A stretch of 64,000 bases of DNA. Origin: Rhinopithecus roxellana. Taxonomy: Eukaryota; Chordata; Mammalia; Primates; Cercopithecidae. Made by a program: the position numbers and the translations under genes. The DNA is taken from positions 45,767,711 to 45,831,710 of the forward strand of contig NC_044565.1 in assembly GCF_007565055.1 (NCBI RefSeq), written 5' to 3'. The notes beneath the pieces are model-generated. The model saw only the letters and a program-made list of their open reading frames with translations, was not told where the DNA came from and ran no database searches. The number at the start of each line of letters is the position of its first letter. Position 1 is the stretch's first letter. Shown here piece after piece: positions 1 to 12,321 of this stretch.

Positions 1-2272
1 GGAGCCCTCAACTGAAGTGTGCTCTGCAATTTGTGGGCATTGTCACTGTCTCTGAGACTGTATACCCTTGCTTATGGCTCTGAACACTTCAGAATCCAAA
101 AGCAGCAGCAGAATTAACATGGAATGCACACTGCAAGAGTGAAAGGGAACACTAAGGGAATAGCATAGATTGAGAAAATGTGAACACTTCAGATTTGGAG
201 GTGGGGAACCCATCTACAAAAAAAAAAAAAAAAAAAAAAAGAGGTAGGAAACCTTCACTCCCTTGTGACATAGAAATTCCAAATTTGTTTACACAGTTAA
301 TCAGGCATGAAATTTTTGAATCTAGCACAGACCTGTTAAGAAATAACATCTGGTTATTTGCAGACATGTTCTGTCAAGGAATTGTAACCTGTGAAGGATG
401 CCATCAATGGGAAATATGATTTTACAAATTCCATCTTTTTCTTAAAGGCTCTCAAGTAAAACAAAAGCAAAATATTTTGGCTTCCTTCTTTTATGTATAA
501 TTTCCCACAAACCTCCCATCTTAGAAAAACAAGAAAAGAGATGTTAAAAAAAAATAGTAGATCAATTCTAGGTAGGAATAGTATTTCAAAAGTGGTAGGA
601 ACTTATTATTTACTGTTCCACTGGATTCTGTATTATTCATTCCTCTTTATTTTTCCTAAATGACAAATGTGCCAATATCTTATTACAAAGAGGCTACCAC
701 CAAAGTAGATAAAAACTGCCTTCTATCAAACATCTGGCCCACATTACATCTCTGGAGCCCTTTTCAATCAGCCGCAGTGTTTTTTACAATTTTGTGATTT
801 TGTCAAATTGGCTGAGTCTCATGTGCTGCCTGCTACTACATTCTGAAGTGCCAGGCTGGTACCTACGAGGAAAAATAACATTTTTCTTCACTCTTAACCC
901 ACATTCTGACTTCTCATGCTGAATTCAATCCTCAGCTAATTAGTTCAAGAGCAAGCAACTTTAACCAAGATTCGGTATTACTTTCCTGTTTCTGAGAGCT
1001 GGGCTTTCCCCAAATGTAGCTCTCTTGTTACCCTTTGCATTTTAAATAAAGCCATTTTGGAGCATAGCTCTTGTTTTTCCTTTAATATATGCACCCCTTG
1101 GGGCTGTGCTGAAGCTTGTGATGGCTCTCTGCCGGCAGTCAGGGCAACAGGACGTCTGCGAGACCCAGCTTTGTCCTGCAGTTGGCATTCATTGCACAGC
1201 CCAAACTGAACAGGGACATTGCAAGTCAATTTTCTCAGAAATGCAGGGTCCCTAGTACTCTAACACAGAGTCTCAAATCTCACTTAGTTTCTACCATTTC
1301 ATTTTGTTTTAAACATGTAGTATTTCCTTTATTGATTGTTTATGGAATAAAGTTATTCCACAGAAGTCAATTTTCAGATAACTGAAAACTCAATGTAAGA
1401 GTTTGTTGGAAATTCTAGAACGTTAAATAATTTCCTTGGGTCTCAAATAAGGTACACTAAATGTGTCTAACTTTTTCTTGATGATTTAGGGTCATCTTTA
1501 AACTATCAGTCATTACATAGGGGTATAAAACAATAACAAATGCATAGAATGAGTTGCCCCTACATTAAATTGCCCCAGGACACTATGCTTCCTTTGTTAC
1601 TTTGGCAAATTTTTGTGTTTTATTTCTCTCCTTCTGTACTATCAAACTACCCATAGTCATTCTACATTGATGTTCACGTATCAGTCTAGAAACAAACTTT
1701 GGGTTTATTGCCTCCAGTTTGCAGATGGCTAGAAACCTAAATAAATCTGTTGCAACAACATCTGCACTAAAAATAAATCAGTTCTAGAGTTATCGGAGGT
1801 CCTATCTTCTCATCTAAATGCACATGCTTCAGCGTATAAATGCACGACATCTATTCTGGTTGTATAAAGGTCTTGAGGACTTAATTCCAGCTCCTTATTC
1901 ATATTCCACAGAAGAGACGTTACCAAACACTTGTCTCTGGATATTTCACAGTTAAGTTCAGTAGTCAGCGATCAGTTTGTTCACCATCAAAGTTCTCCTC
2001 TTTCCTATTTGTTCTTATCTTCTCTCTGTCTCTCTGAGTCCTGCTTTGAGTCATTTTCAGTAAGCATTAAATTATCCACCAACACAAAAGAAAGCACTAA
2101 GGAAAGAGCAAAACATTTTAATCTATGCAAATTGAACTTCAATTTTTTTTGTGGGGGAAGCATGAAAGTACATTGAAATTTGAGATTATTTGACCATTTT
2201 ATTTTTTTAATTTGCTTCTCACTAAAATGGAAGCCTGAAGCTTGGCTCTACTGACACAGGCACCTACCACTC
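1..2272. other. Unassigned non-coding DNA
   Basis: I recognise no gene or repeat family in this stretch. It is AT-rich with a homopolymer A run at about 219-240. Open frames are short and show no recognisable domain. It could be intergenic or intronic. Confidence 0.5.
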
Positions 2273-2585
2273 TTTTTTGTTTGTTTGTTTGTTTTTTGTT
2301 TTGAGACAGAGTCTCCCTCTGTCACCCAGGCTGGAATCCAATGGTACAATCTCAGCTCACTGCAACCTCTGCCTCCTGGGTTCTAAGTGATTCTCCTGCC
2401 TCAGCCTCCTGAGTAGCTGGGATTACTGCTGCCCGCCACCACGTCTGGCTATTTTTTGTATTTTTAGTAGAGACGGGGTTTCACCACTTTGGTCAGGTGG
2501 GTCTCGAACTCCTGACCTCAGGTGATCCACCCTCCTTGGCCTCCCAAAGTGCTGGGATTACAGGCGTGAACCACCGTGCCCGGCC
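2273..2585 (-). repeat. Alu element, antisense, full length
   Basis: It opens with a T/G-rich tail, then the antisense Alu 3' end 'gagacagagtct', and closes with 'ccgtgcccggcc', the reverse complement of the Alu 5' end. Both monomers are present. Divergence from a young AluY looks moderate, suggesting an AluS-age copy. Confidence 0.93.
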
Positions 2586-2776
2586 AACCACTCATATGTA
2601 GCAGTCTGCCCTGCTTATAGAAGTCTCAACCCCTTTGACTAAAATCCCAATAGCTTTTTGAAATGCCTGTTCAAGATGACCCAGGCCAAGTTGACTTGGA
2701 GTGTCAAAAGAGCCCCATAGAAAGATAAAAGCTTTTATTCAGCACCACACTGTATGATATTGGCACTGGTCAGGAA

Positions 2777-2889
2777 TAGGATGACCAACTCAACCTGGTG
2801 TGCCAAGGACCATCCTAATTTGAAGTTGAAAGTCCCACATCCTGGGAACTTTCTCAGTCCTAGGCAAATTGAGACAATTGGTCACCCTA
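2777..2889. mobile_element. Short inverted-repeat DNA transposon relic
   Basis: The left end reads 'taggatgaccaact' and the right end 'aattggtcacccta', an imperfect inverted repeat about 113 bp apart. This matches the general form of palindromic MER-type non-autonomous DNA transposons. The exact family is not assigned. Confidence 0.5.
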
Positions 2890-3694
2890 CTGGAAGGTGA
2901 ACCCTCAAAGGTCTCTCATGTTTTCCCCCAGGTGGAACTTTTATCATCAAAGCATTTCTGAGAATTCAAAGACATCCATCTTCTTCTTTTCTTTCTGCCA
3001 TGTCAGTCTGGCTAATTCTTTCTTAGAAACATGTCTAACATCAATCCCCTTTTCCTATTGCCACCAACTTGGGCCTTTATCCTCTGGTCCTGGGTTACTT
3101 CCATGAAGTCTGCCTGTCTTCTCTCCAGTAAACATGCTACTCTTGGATTAATCTTTTTAAAACCCTGTTTTGCACAAGGTTCAGCTAAAGTCCCGGCTCT
3201 TCCATAAAGTCTGTCATCTTCCTGGGCAGGAGGGGAAGAGTAACCAGGGCAGAAGAAAGGAGTAGCAAGAGGTATTAGCTGCTCAGTGCTGGTAAGAGTG
3301 CTGCGGGGCCAGTGGAGGGGTTATTACCTCCCAGAAGTTGCTAATGAGCAAAATCAAGACAGGCTGCAGAGCACAGACAGGCAGGGCACTAAGGTCAGTA
3401 ATACACAAAAGAGATCTGAGTCAATCACCAAGCCAAGGAAGCCTAGTCACAGACACAAAACCCCATTATCAAGGTGAATATCCAAGAGCCAGGGTACGCT
3501 GAGCCCAGCACAGGAGAAGCAAGAGGGTCATACCAAGCAAATCTGTAAGAGAGCCCACTTTGCCCTACAGCTAGTTCAAGGTGAGGCTGACCCCAGCAGA
3601 AGGGGAAGCAAACTGCAGTAGCAGGAACTGCCTGTGTTTTCCTCTCTGCAGTTAGCAGGTACTAATTTGGAAAGCTGTTTATGTTTTAATGTAT

Positions 3695-3785
3695 GCATCC
3701 CTTAAATGCAAAGACTACATCTAAGAATTCTCTGTATTCTCCACACCTAGCACAATGTGTAGTCAATAAATATTTTATTTAAACT
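3695..3785 (+). repeat. L2-like 3' end
   Basis: The order 'cacctagcacaatg' then 'caataaatatttta' resembles the terminal part of ancient L2 LINEs. It is short and diverged, so confidence is modest. Confidence 0.4.
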
Positions 3786-4708
3786 ATAATAAAAAATGCT
3801 CCCACATTCTAAAGGCCATGTGTGCAGGAAACCATGAGAAGGTTACAGTGACTCCACTTCTGTTTAGGAAGTCTGGAAGCCATCTGCCTGGTTGGTGTTT
3901 AAGATACACTAATCAGCAAGTACAGAGTAGACCAAAATCCTCTCTTTTCTCTTTTTAAAACTTTAGGGCACATTTCAACTTTCGTACTTCCTTTTGTATC
4001 TTAGTTTGAACCCTACATACAAGAAGAAAAAAAATTAACAAAACAAACTACCTTTCACCAAGGCTGCAAACCAAGCCCCAGACCCAAAATATCCATATGT
4101 TTTCATGCTGTAGTGTTTATTAGTACTTGAAGTTCAACCAGAGGGAATGAAAAATTGATCTAGTTGTTCAGTTTCTCAACTTGAGAGTTTCCAGCACACA
4201 TGCTAAATCACTTCTTGAGCATATGTTATGATATGTTCATGCTGAGAATCCCTTTAAAATGATCCAGTCTTAAAAGACTTTGCTAAGAATATATTTTTCA
4301 CTCAATAACATTTTTTAAAAGATGTAAGTTAAAATCAAGGCCTATTATTCTAGCTTTATAAATGCAATCGCCTTTCTTTATTGACTTATTTATGAAGTCC
4401 CTTGAGTAAACGTGGGGGGAGGGGTGGAAAAAGTGATAGTTAAGACTTACAAATAATGTACTGTTGGAAATAGTAGTGAGAGCTTTGTTTTAAGTGCCAA
4501 AGTAAACACCTGCAACTATAAAGCGAGGCTACTGTATTTTGTTTTCTATCCAAAAAAATGTTTCAGGTAATTTTGGAAAGTCTCTGGAGAAAACGAAAAA
4601 GGAGGGCCTCAAAATAAACCTCTGATAGGAATCTGCATGTCATGCATAATGCTGGAAATATTATTCACCTGAAGAAGGCAAATATGCTAAACTTTGTAAA
4701 TCATCTAA

Positions 4709-4941
4709 GTCAGGATTTCTCAATCTTAGCACTACTGGCATTTTGGACCAGAAAATTCCTTTCATTGGGGAGGAGCTGTCCTGTACATCGCAGGGAGACA
4801 CCAGCATCCCTGGCCTCCTCCCTGGGTGCCAGAGCAGCTTCACCTCCTCCCACCACCACCAGTGGTGGCAATCAAAAACGTCTCCAGACACTGCCAAATG
4901 TCCCCCCTGGAGGCAAAATCAACCCCTGTTGAGAGCCACTA
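4709..4941 (+). mobile_element. hAT/MER-type non-autonomous DNA transposon relic
   Basis: The block starts 'caggatttctcaatctt' and ends 'gttgagagccact', which are imperfect inverted ends typical of hAT-derived MER elements. The interior ('gtctccagacactgccaaatg') is a widespread mammalian repeat sequence I recognise but cannot name securely. Open frames crossing it are repeat translations, not genes. Confidence 0.6.
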
Positions 4942-5765
4942 ATTAAACCAGAGAAACTTTTCTTAAATGTAAAGGATCTTGAAATATCAGTTTTGGAAGG
5001 GCACAGCAAAGAAGTCAGCAATGCCACTAACAAGATGCACTAACAAGACAACCAGCTTAGACAAACAACAGAAACTATACGCAGCTGTAAACATACCTGA
5101 AGAAATGGAACCATAAAATCTAACTTGCAAGAACAATGGTATATGAAGAAAGCCAGAAAAGCTGGCACCAGTGGAATATTTGAATTTGTTTAACCTGGAA
5201 AAAAAAGCACATCCATCTGGATGAAAAAAGTCAGCTATACTCTAGTATAAAGAGAAAATCATGACGAAACAAATGTTTTATCTCTTCTATAAAGTATTTA
5301 AAACTTTACTTAATTTTAGAATTTAAAATAATATTTTAAAGAATAGTTCTATATATCTGTGCTAATACTTTTCTAAAAAAGAACATTGATTAATCAGAAT
5401 ATGCTGAGTTAAAATTATCTTCCAACTTTGTTTTTAAAAACTTTTAAACTGAAGGCAAAAGTACTTCTGGGGTCATGGAAATACTCGATTTCCTAATGGG
5501 GTGTTAATTACACAGGTGTATAACTTGTCAAAACTCACAATTTGTTAATTTAAGATCTTGCATTTCACTATAAATGAAAAACATTATATATAGTCTCTAT
5601 GCGCATACAGATAAATATATTTATATGTATGTATACATGTTTATATTTGCATTTATGTATCTCAGTATTATATTCGCATGTATACTCATATATATGTTAA
5701 ACCTTTTTTTTAATATGGCTATAAATTTATGTGGCCCAGTTATTTTTCCTCTCCCTCAAATTGGT
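4942..5765. other. AT-rich unassigned DNA
   Basis: No gene is visible. A TA/GTAT-rich tract lies around 5590-5700. The short frames through it are low-complexity. Confidence 0.45.
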
Positions 5766-5905
5766 CTTTTTTTAATCCATTTTTTTAACTTTTATTTTAG
5801 GTTCAAGGGTGCATGTTCAAGTTTGTTATATAGGTAAATTGCATGTCCAGGGGATTTGGTGCAAAGATAATTTCATAGGTAATAAGCATAGTACCTGATA
5901 GGTAG

Positions 5906-6146
5906 GTTTTTGTTTTTGTTTTCGTTTTTGTTTTGAGATGGAGTCTGGCTCTGTCGCCCAGGCTGGAGTGCAGTCGCGCAATCTCGGCTCACTGCAACCT
6001 CCACCTCCCGGTTTCAAGCTATTCTCATGACTCAGCCTCACGAGTAGCTGGGATTACAGGAATGCGCCACCACACCTGGCTAATATATACTTTATTTTTA
6101 TTTTTTATTTTTTTAATTTTTAGTAGAGACGAGGTTTCACCATGTT
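5906..6146 (-). repeat. Alu, antisense, 5'-truncated
   Basis: It starts with a GTTTTT-rich tail and 'gagatggagtctggctctg', passes through the right monomer and ends abruptly at 'gaggtttcaccatgtt'. The 5' part of the element is therefore missing. L1 sequence flanks it on both sides. Confidence 0.85.
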
Positions 6147-6461
6147 GAACATATGAATGCATGTGTCTTTCTGGTAAAACAATTTGTTTTCCTTTGTGTA
6201 TATAGCCAGTAATGGGACTGCTGCATTGAATGGTAGTTCTGTTTTAAGTTCTTTGAGGAATCTCCAAACCGCTTTCCACAATGGCTGAACTAAATTACAT
6301 TCCTAACAACAGTGCATAAGTGGTCCCTTTTCTCTACAACTTTGCCAGTATCCATTATTTTTTAACTTTTTAATAATAGCGATTCTGACTGATGTGAGAT
6401 AATATATCTCACTGTGGTTTTAATTTGCATTTCTCTGATAATTAGTGATGTTGAGCATTTT

Positions 6462-7835
6462 TAAATTTTTTTCTCAAAAGGTTTTGGGGCAACAGATGGT
6501 GTTCGGTTACTTGAGTAAGTTCTTTAGTGGTGATTTCTGAGATTTTGGTGCACCTGTCACCCAAGCAGTGTACGTTGTACTCAGTGTGCAGTCTTTTATT
6601 CCTGACTCCCCTCCCCCCCTTTCCCCTATGTCCCCAAAGTTGTATCATTCTTATGCCGCTGTGTCCTCACAGCTTAGCTCCCACTTACGAGTGAGAACAT
6701 ATGATGTTTGGTTTTCCATTTCTGAGTTACTTCACTTAGAATAATGGTCTCCAATTCCATCCAGGTTGCTGCAAATGCTATCATTTTATTCCTTTTTATG
6801 GCCGAGTAGTATTCCATGGTATACATACACCACATTTGCCTTATCCACTCGTTGATTGATAGGCATTTGGGCTGGTTCCATATTTTTGCAATTGTGAACT
6901 GTGCTGCTATAAACATGCATGTGCAAATATCTTTTTTGTATAATGACTTCTTTTCCTTTGGGTAGATACCCAGTAGTGGGATTGCTGGATCAAATGGTAG
7001 ACCTATTTTTAGTTATTTAAGGAACCTCCACACTGTTTTCCATAGTGGTTGTACTAATTTACATTCCCATCACCAGTGTAAAAGTGTTCCCTTTTCACCA
7101 CATCCATCCAACATCTATTATTTTTTGATTTTTTGATTATGGCCATTCTTGCAGGAGTAAAGCAGTATCACATTGTGGTTCTGATTTGCATTTTCCTGGT
7201 AAGTACTGATGTGGAGCATTTTTTTACATGTTGGTTGGCCATTTGTATATATTCTTTTGAGAAGTGTCAATTCATGTCCCTAATCCACTTTTTGATGGAA
7301 TTGTTTGTTGTTTTCTTGCTGATTTGTTTGAGTTGCTTATAGATTCTGGATATTCATCCTTTGTTGGATGTGTGAATCCTGAAGATTTTTCTCCCACTTT
7401 GTGGGTTGTCTGTTTACTCTGCTGATTATTTCTTTTGCTGTGCAGAACAAAAATCACATTATTATCTCAATAAATGCAGAAAAAGCATTTGACAAAATGC
7501 AGCATCACTTTATGATTAAAACCCTCAGCAAAATCAGCATAGAAGGGATATACCTTAAGGTAATAAAAGTCATCTATGACAAACCTACAGCCAACATTAT
7601 ACTGAACAGGGAAAAGTTGAATGCATTCCCCCTGAGAACTGAAATAAGACAAGGATGCCCTCTTTCACCACTTCTATTCAACATAGTTCTGGAAGCCCTA
7701 GCCAGAGCAATCAGATGAGAGAAAGAAATAAAGGGCATCCATATCAGTAAAGAGGAAGTCAAACTGTCACTGTTTGCTGATTACATGATTGTATACCTAG
7801 AAAACCCAAAGACTCATCCAAAAAGCTCCTCAAAT
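6462..7835 (-). mobile_element. Second L1, nested, with inverted 5' segment
   Basis: Positions 6462-7444 read as antisense L1 3' end and ORF2. At about 7445 the orientation flips: 7445-7835 is sense-strand ORF2, with a recognisable reverse-transcriptase segment ('AEKAFDK', 'QGCPLSPLLFN') in an open frame from 7401 to 7718. A 5' inversion inside one L1 copy is the usual outcome of twin priming. The RT fragment is partial and non-functional. Confidence 0.75.
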
Positions 7836-8251
7836 TGATTTGCATTTCTCTAATGATTAGTGATGTTGAGCATTTTTTCATACGCTTGTTGACTGCATGT
7901 ATGTCTTCTTTTGGTGTCTGCTCATGTCTTTTGCCCACTTTTTAATGGCATTGTTCATTTTTTTGCTTGTTAATTTGTTTAAGTTCCTTATAGATTCTGG
8001 ATATTAGACCTCTGTCAGATGCATAGTTTGCAAATATTTTCTCCCATTCTGTAGGCTGTCTGTTTACTCTGTTGATAGTTTCTTGGGGTGCAGAAGCTCT
8101 TTAGTTTAATTAGGTCTCATTTGTCAATTTTTGTTTCCATTACTATTGCTTTTGGCATCTTTGTCATGAAATCTTTGCCAGGACCTATGTCCAGAATTGT
8201 ATTTCCTAAGTTATTTTCCAGAGTTTTTACAGTTAAACCAATTTTAATGGT

Positions 8252-8286
8252 GAAAATAATAAATAAACAAATAAATAAATAAATAG
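8252..8286. repeat. (AAAT)n simple repeat
   Basis: Imperfect 'aaat/aaac' repeats follow the antisense L1 segment. Confidence 0.8.
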
Positions 8287-8962
8287 AAAGTTCACGGAAA
8301 CCATGTAAATAAAAAGAAAAGAATAAGTACAACAGCCTTAACTCCCAAGATCACCAGCTAAATTAAAAGATAAGATTTCATTTTCATTGTTTTTGTTGCT
8401 GTTGTTATTGTTGTGGTCTTACTTCTAATTGTTGTCTGCAAGAGAAACACATCCAAGACACATTAATAATGGTTCTTACCTATTTGGTAGTTAGGTTGGG
8501 GATCCTTTGAGTCAGGGTGGGGAAATGCATATAGGAATATACAGAAAAATTTGGAATACAATTTTAGATACCTTATAGGCCAAGTTAAAAACCGTTCAAC
8601 TGAAAATTATCTAATGGTCAAAGCCATCATCTCTGTATGTCTATAGGAGAAACATAGATTATTATCCTAGTAGCCCATAAGGGTAATTTCTTAAAGCACA
8701 CATTATTAATAGAAATGAATATATATATAGTGGGTAATATAGATTAACAATGAAACCTACTAATACTAAATGTACATATTGAAACTACATAGCAAGAGCC
8801 TATGTAAAAGAAATTTGACAAAAATGCAAGAAGAAATTGAAATGAAATTGTAACTACTAGACAGACAGTCAAACAGTTTTTTCTTAGAGAAAATTAAGGA
8901 CTAAATGATAGAGCAACAATAGTGAATGTAAGCAATATCAGTTATTTTTTAATTATACATTT
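8287..8962. other. Unassigned AT-rich DNA
   Basis: No gene or repeat family is recognised; short A/T-rich frames only. Confidence 0.4.
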
Positions 8963-9105
8963 GCCGGGCATGGTGGCTCACTCCTATAATCTCAGCACTT
9001 TGGGAGGCCAAGGTGGAAGGATCACTTGAGGCCAGGAGTTTGAAACCAGCCTAGATAACATAGCAAGACCCTCATCTCTGCAAAAATTTAACAATTTTTT
9101 TAAAC
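8963..9105 (+). repeat. Alu left-monomer fragment
   Basis: It begins 'gccgggcatggtggctcac' and stops after the left arm in an A/T-rich tail. It is either a free left monomer or a truncated old Alu. A CA microsatellite follows. Confidence 0.8.
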
Positions 9106-9108
9106 CAA

Positions 9109-9110
<2 letters not shown>

Positions 9111-9140
<30 letters not shown>
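9111..9140. repeat. (CA)n microsatellite
   Basis: About 15 uninterrupted AC dinucleotides follow the Alu-derived tail. Confidence 0.95.
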
Positions 9141-9142
<2 letters not shown>

Positions 9143-9187
9143 TAGATCAGGTTGTTGTGCTTTCTTTTTAAGAGATATAGAACAGAA

Positions 9188-9492
9188 GGCCCAGGCTCAG
9201 TGGCTCATGCCTATAATCCCAGAACTTTGGAAGGCAGAGGCAGGCAGATCACCTGAGGTCGGGAGTTCGAGACCAGCCTGACCAACATGAATAAACCCCA
9301 TCTCTACTAAAAGTGCGAAATGAGCTGGGCGTGGTGGTGCATGCCTATAATCCTAGCTACTCAGGAGGCTGAGGCAGGAGAATCGCTTGAACCCGGGAGG
9401 CGGAGGTTGTAGTGAGCCGAGATTGGTCCATTGCACTCCAGCCTGGGCAACAAGAGCAAAACTCCATCTCAAAAAAAAAAAAAAAAAAAAAA
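9188..9492 (+). repeat. Alu, sense, full length
   Basis: Both monomers are present, from 'ggcccaggctcagtggctc' to a long A tail. Numerous substitutions suggest an AluS-age copy. Confidence 0.92.
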
Positions 9493-9621
9493 CCCAGAAA
9501 GGAAAAGAAACAAAATTCAGGTTCAAAATTTTAAGAAATTTTCAAAATGGAAATTTTTAGGTCTCAAACATAGAATAAACAAAATTGAAAAGAAAAAACA
9601 GACTTGAAAAGACCAGTAGTT

Positions 9622-9907
9622 GCCGGGCACGGTGGCTCAAGCCTGTAATCCCAGCACTTTGGGAGGCCGAGACGGGCGGATCACGAGGTCAGGAGATCGA
9701 GACCATCCTGGCTAACATGGTGAAACCCCGTCTCTACTAAAAAATACAAAAAACTAGCCGGGCGAGGTGGCGGGTGCCTGTAGTCCCAGCTACTCGGGAG
9801 GCTGAGGCAGGAGAATGGCGTAAACCTGGGAGGCGGAGCTTGCAGTGAGCTGAGATCCGGCCACTGCACTCCAGCCTGGGCGACAGAGCCAGACTCCGTC
9901 TCAAAAA

Positions 9908-9942
<35 letters not shown>
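9622..9942 (+). repeat. Young AluY with target duplication
   Basis: This is a nearly consensus AluY with 'caagcctgtaat', 'ggcgtaaac' and 'gatccggccactgc', variants I associate with Old World monkey AluY. The A tail is long. A 16-bp direct repeat, aaaagaccagtagttg, lies at 9607-9622 and 9939-9954, so the target site duplication is intact. Confidence 0.95.
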
Positions 9943-9944
<2 letters not shown>

Positions 9945-9954
9945 CCAGTAGTTG

Positions 9955-12321
9955 ACTGCTGGAAAACAGTCTTTTGTCACGACTCCCCAGCACCTCTGCA
10001 GCCTCATTGCCTCCTTCCTTCCCCATCAAACCAATTTAGCAGAAACACTGAACTTGAGTTCTTTTTAATATGTCACTTTTAAAGATAAATGAATAGCCAA
10101 GGATTGCCAGATATTTGAAGAAAAGTTATTTTTTAAAAAGAGACCAATTATTTTTCTGAGGAAAAGTAATTTTAACATCAAACTACGTGAGGATAAAATG
10201 AAGTCATTTTCCGACATAGAAAGTCTCATGCAAATTCCTAGGCACCCTTTCTCTGGAAGCTACTGAGAAATGTGCTCCACTAAAACCAAGAAAGAGGAAG
10301 ATCCAGCACGATAGAGAGAGAATTCCTTGAAAGAGAATTCTCAAGATAGTGTCAAAGTGAAGACCTAATAACATGTGTAGTAGGTTCAAAAGCAACCAAT
10401 CCTAATCAAAACACAAGGACAAAAGGTAGGAACAAATTCCTCCTAAATGGAATTTGCAGATTATCTTACAAATTTTACCTTGTAGAAAGTTGTAATGAGA
10501 GCTACTTTACAAAGAAGTTTGTAGTTTCCAAAAATATAAAAACCAAGCAAGTAAAAACATTTTAAAAAATCAACTCCAAGAAAACAGAAGTTGTATAAGA
10601 AATGGAATTATAGCATAAATTATATACTACACATACATATACACTATGTTTTAGCTTATTTAAACTTTACATAGTATATACAGTATAAACTATACATAGT
10701 TTATATTATAATCTATATATGGTACAAACTGTATGCACATACTCTGATTAAGTAGTATAAATATATAGTATAAACTATATAGAAAATACATATAGCACAA
10801 ATTATATACATACTATATAGTATATATAATTATATATACACAGTATAAACCATATATTATATATATTCCCACATACAATCTATGTACATATTTAACTACA
10901 AAATGGTTATAATAAATTGATGAGTATAGATTCAACCAAAAATTGTGATAGTTCTACTCTACAAAGAATGGATTGAAGAAAAGAGCTATAAAAGGACCAA
11001 AATAAATAATGCTTTAAAAAAGCAATAGCAGTATTCACACAGCATTTTGATATTAGAAGTGGTGAAGATTTTGAAAATGGTTACCTGAGGGAGGTAGAAG
11101 TATTCAGAAGGACAAGAGGCAATTTGAAGTGGAGGGATTAAGAGAATATTGGTTTTTGCTATAAGCCTCTTAGCCTTATTTGACTTTTTAAACTTGTACT
11201 CGTTACTTTGATGTTAAAAAAAGGAAAATATCAATTTTTTTATAAAGGGAAAGAAAGAAGGGAGGGAGAAAGGAATGAAGTTATTTCCTTAAAGTAGATT
11301 TATGTGCATGCTGTAATACTATAAAAATATTTATACAACCACAGTTCTAGAGACTACAACTATAGAAAAAAAGCAACTGCCCCAACTTATTTTTTCAAAC
11401 ATTCACCTTTAGAGTTAAGTATTCAAGTTTAACCCAGGTGATTATATTAAGTCCAAAAATGCCGGTTGGTGATTAGTAGGAAGGAATTCTGGCCTGGCAG
11501 GCTTTAGTTACAATTACTTTTCACACCCTCTCCTATGTGTTTCATGAGGGTTTGGGTCACATTCTTCCAAACGAATCATGGACAGAGGACACATCTAACT
11601 GCTCTGGCAATCCTCACAGCAGATAATTCGAAATTTTAATTTCAGGTACAGGAGGGTTCAGACTATTTAATGCAGACAGGAAGATGGAAATTAGTACCTT
11701 ATTCATAGGGATACAAGAAGAGAATATATCATTCAGATAATATCATTGTAAGCATTCCCAAGGATAAATATGCATGTTCCTTACTGTGTAATCCTAGGAG
11801 CAAAACAAACCCTCTGTTACATAACTCTTATTTTACCTTTCTTAATCTTTGAGTAACTAACATGGAAAAAAAGTTGTTTTCTGGGCCACTCCACAGACAA
11901 ATAGTTTCCCAGCAGAAAGAGACAAGCAAATAAGCCTGAGCATGTGATGGACTTGGAAAGCAATGAATCTTAACAAATTTGCAGTTGAATTATTGAACTG
12001 TTAAGACTGCAGAGTTAAACAGAAAAGATCCGGATGAATAAATGGGGTTTTGTTACCTTTGTTTCTTTGCTTATTTTATTTGTTGCAGCTGTTTGTTGCC
12101 ATGAGCACCAAAAACTATGACATTGCCATTCACACTGAATATTTTTATTTGGAAAATAGGGTTTCACTTACATAGTTGAGGTTCATCAACCACATGAACT
12201 GAGAGTGGGAGGTTTACACACACATACACCATAGATTTATTTGCTAAACCACTGATCCTTGTTTATTTTTAGATGAACTACAAAGTGGTAGTTCTTCAGT
12301 TTACAGAGTATTTTCTCTGAC
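9955..12321. other. Unassigned DNA with an AT-rich block
   Basis: I recognise no gene or mobile-element family here. A TATA/ACTATA-rich low-complexity block occupies about 10610-10870. The rest is ordinary AT-rich non-coding sequence. Confidence 0.45.
10610..10870. repeat. AT-rich low-complexity block
   Basis: Imperfect reiterations of 'agtataaactata' and 'atatagtatata' alternate with their near-complements, giving many short palindromes over about 260 bp. Confidence 0.75.

Larger units (their letters stand above)
2586..4708. other. Mostly unassigned DNA
   Basis: Apart from the short inverted-repeat element at 2777-2889 and an L2-like 3' end near 3700-3782 I recognise nothing. The open frame at 3286-3477 shows no domain. 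Confidence 0.45.
5766..8251 (-). mobile_element. Antisense L1 3' segment broken by an Alu and a second L1
   Basis: The L1 3' end reads on the minus strand at 5766-5905. It resumes after an Alu at about 6147-6461, and again at about 7838-8251 after a second L1. The phrase 'agtgatgttgagcattttt' appears at both edges of the second L1, so the two outer parts look like one element split by it. The right-hand part is antisense ORF2 ending in L1 sequence around 8230-8250. No intact coding capacity remains. Confidence 0.75.

Noticed and set aside
7401..7718. Reverse-transcriptase frame as a possible gene
   Set aside because: It is a truncated L1 ORF2 piece in an inverted segment, with no complete domain.
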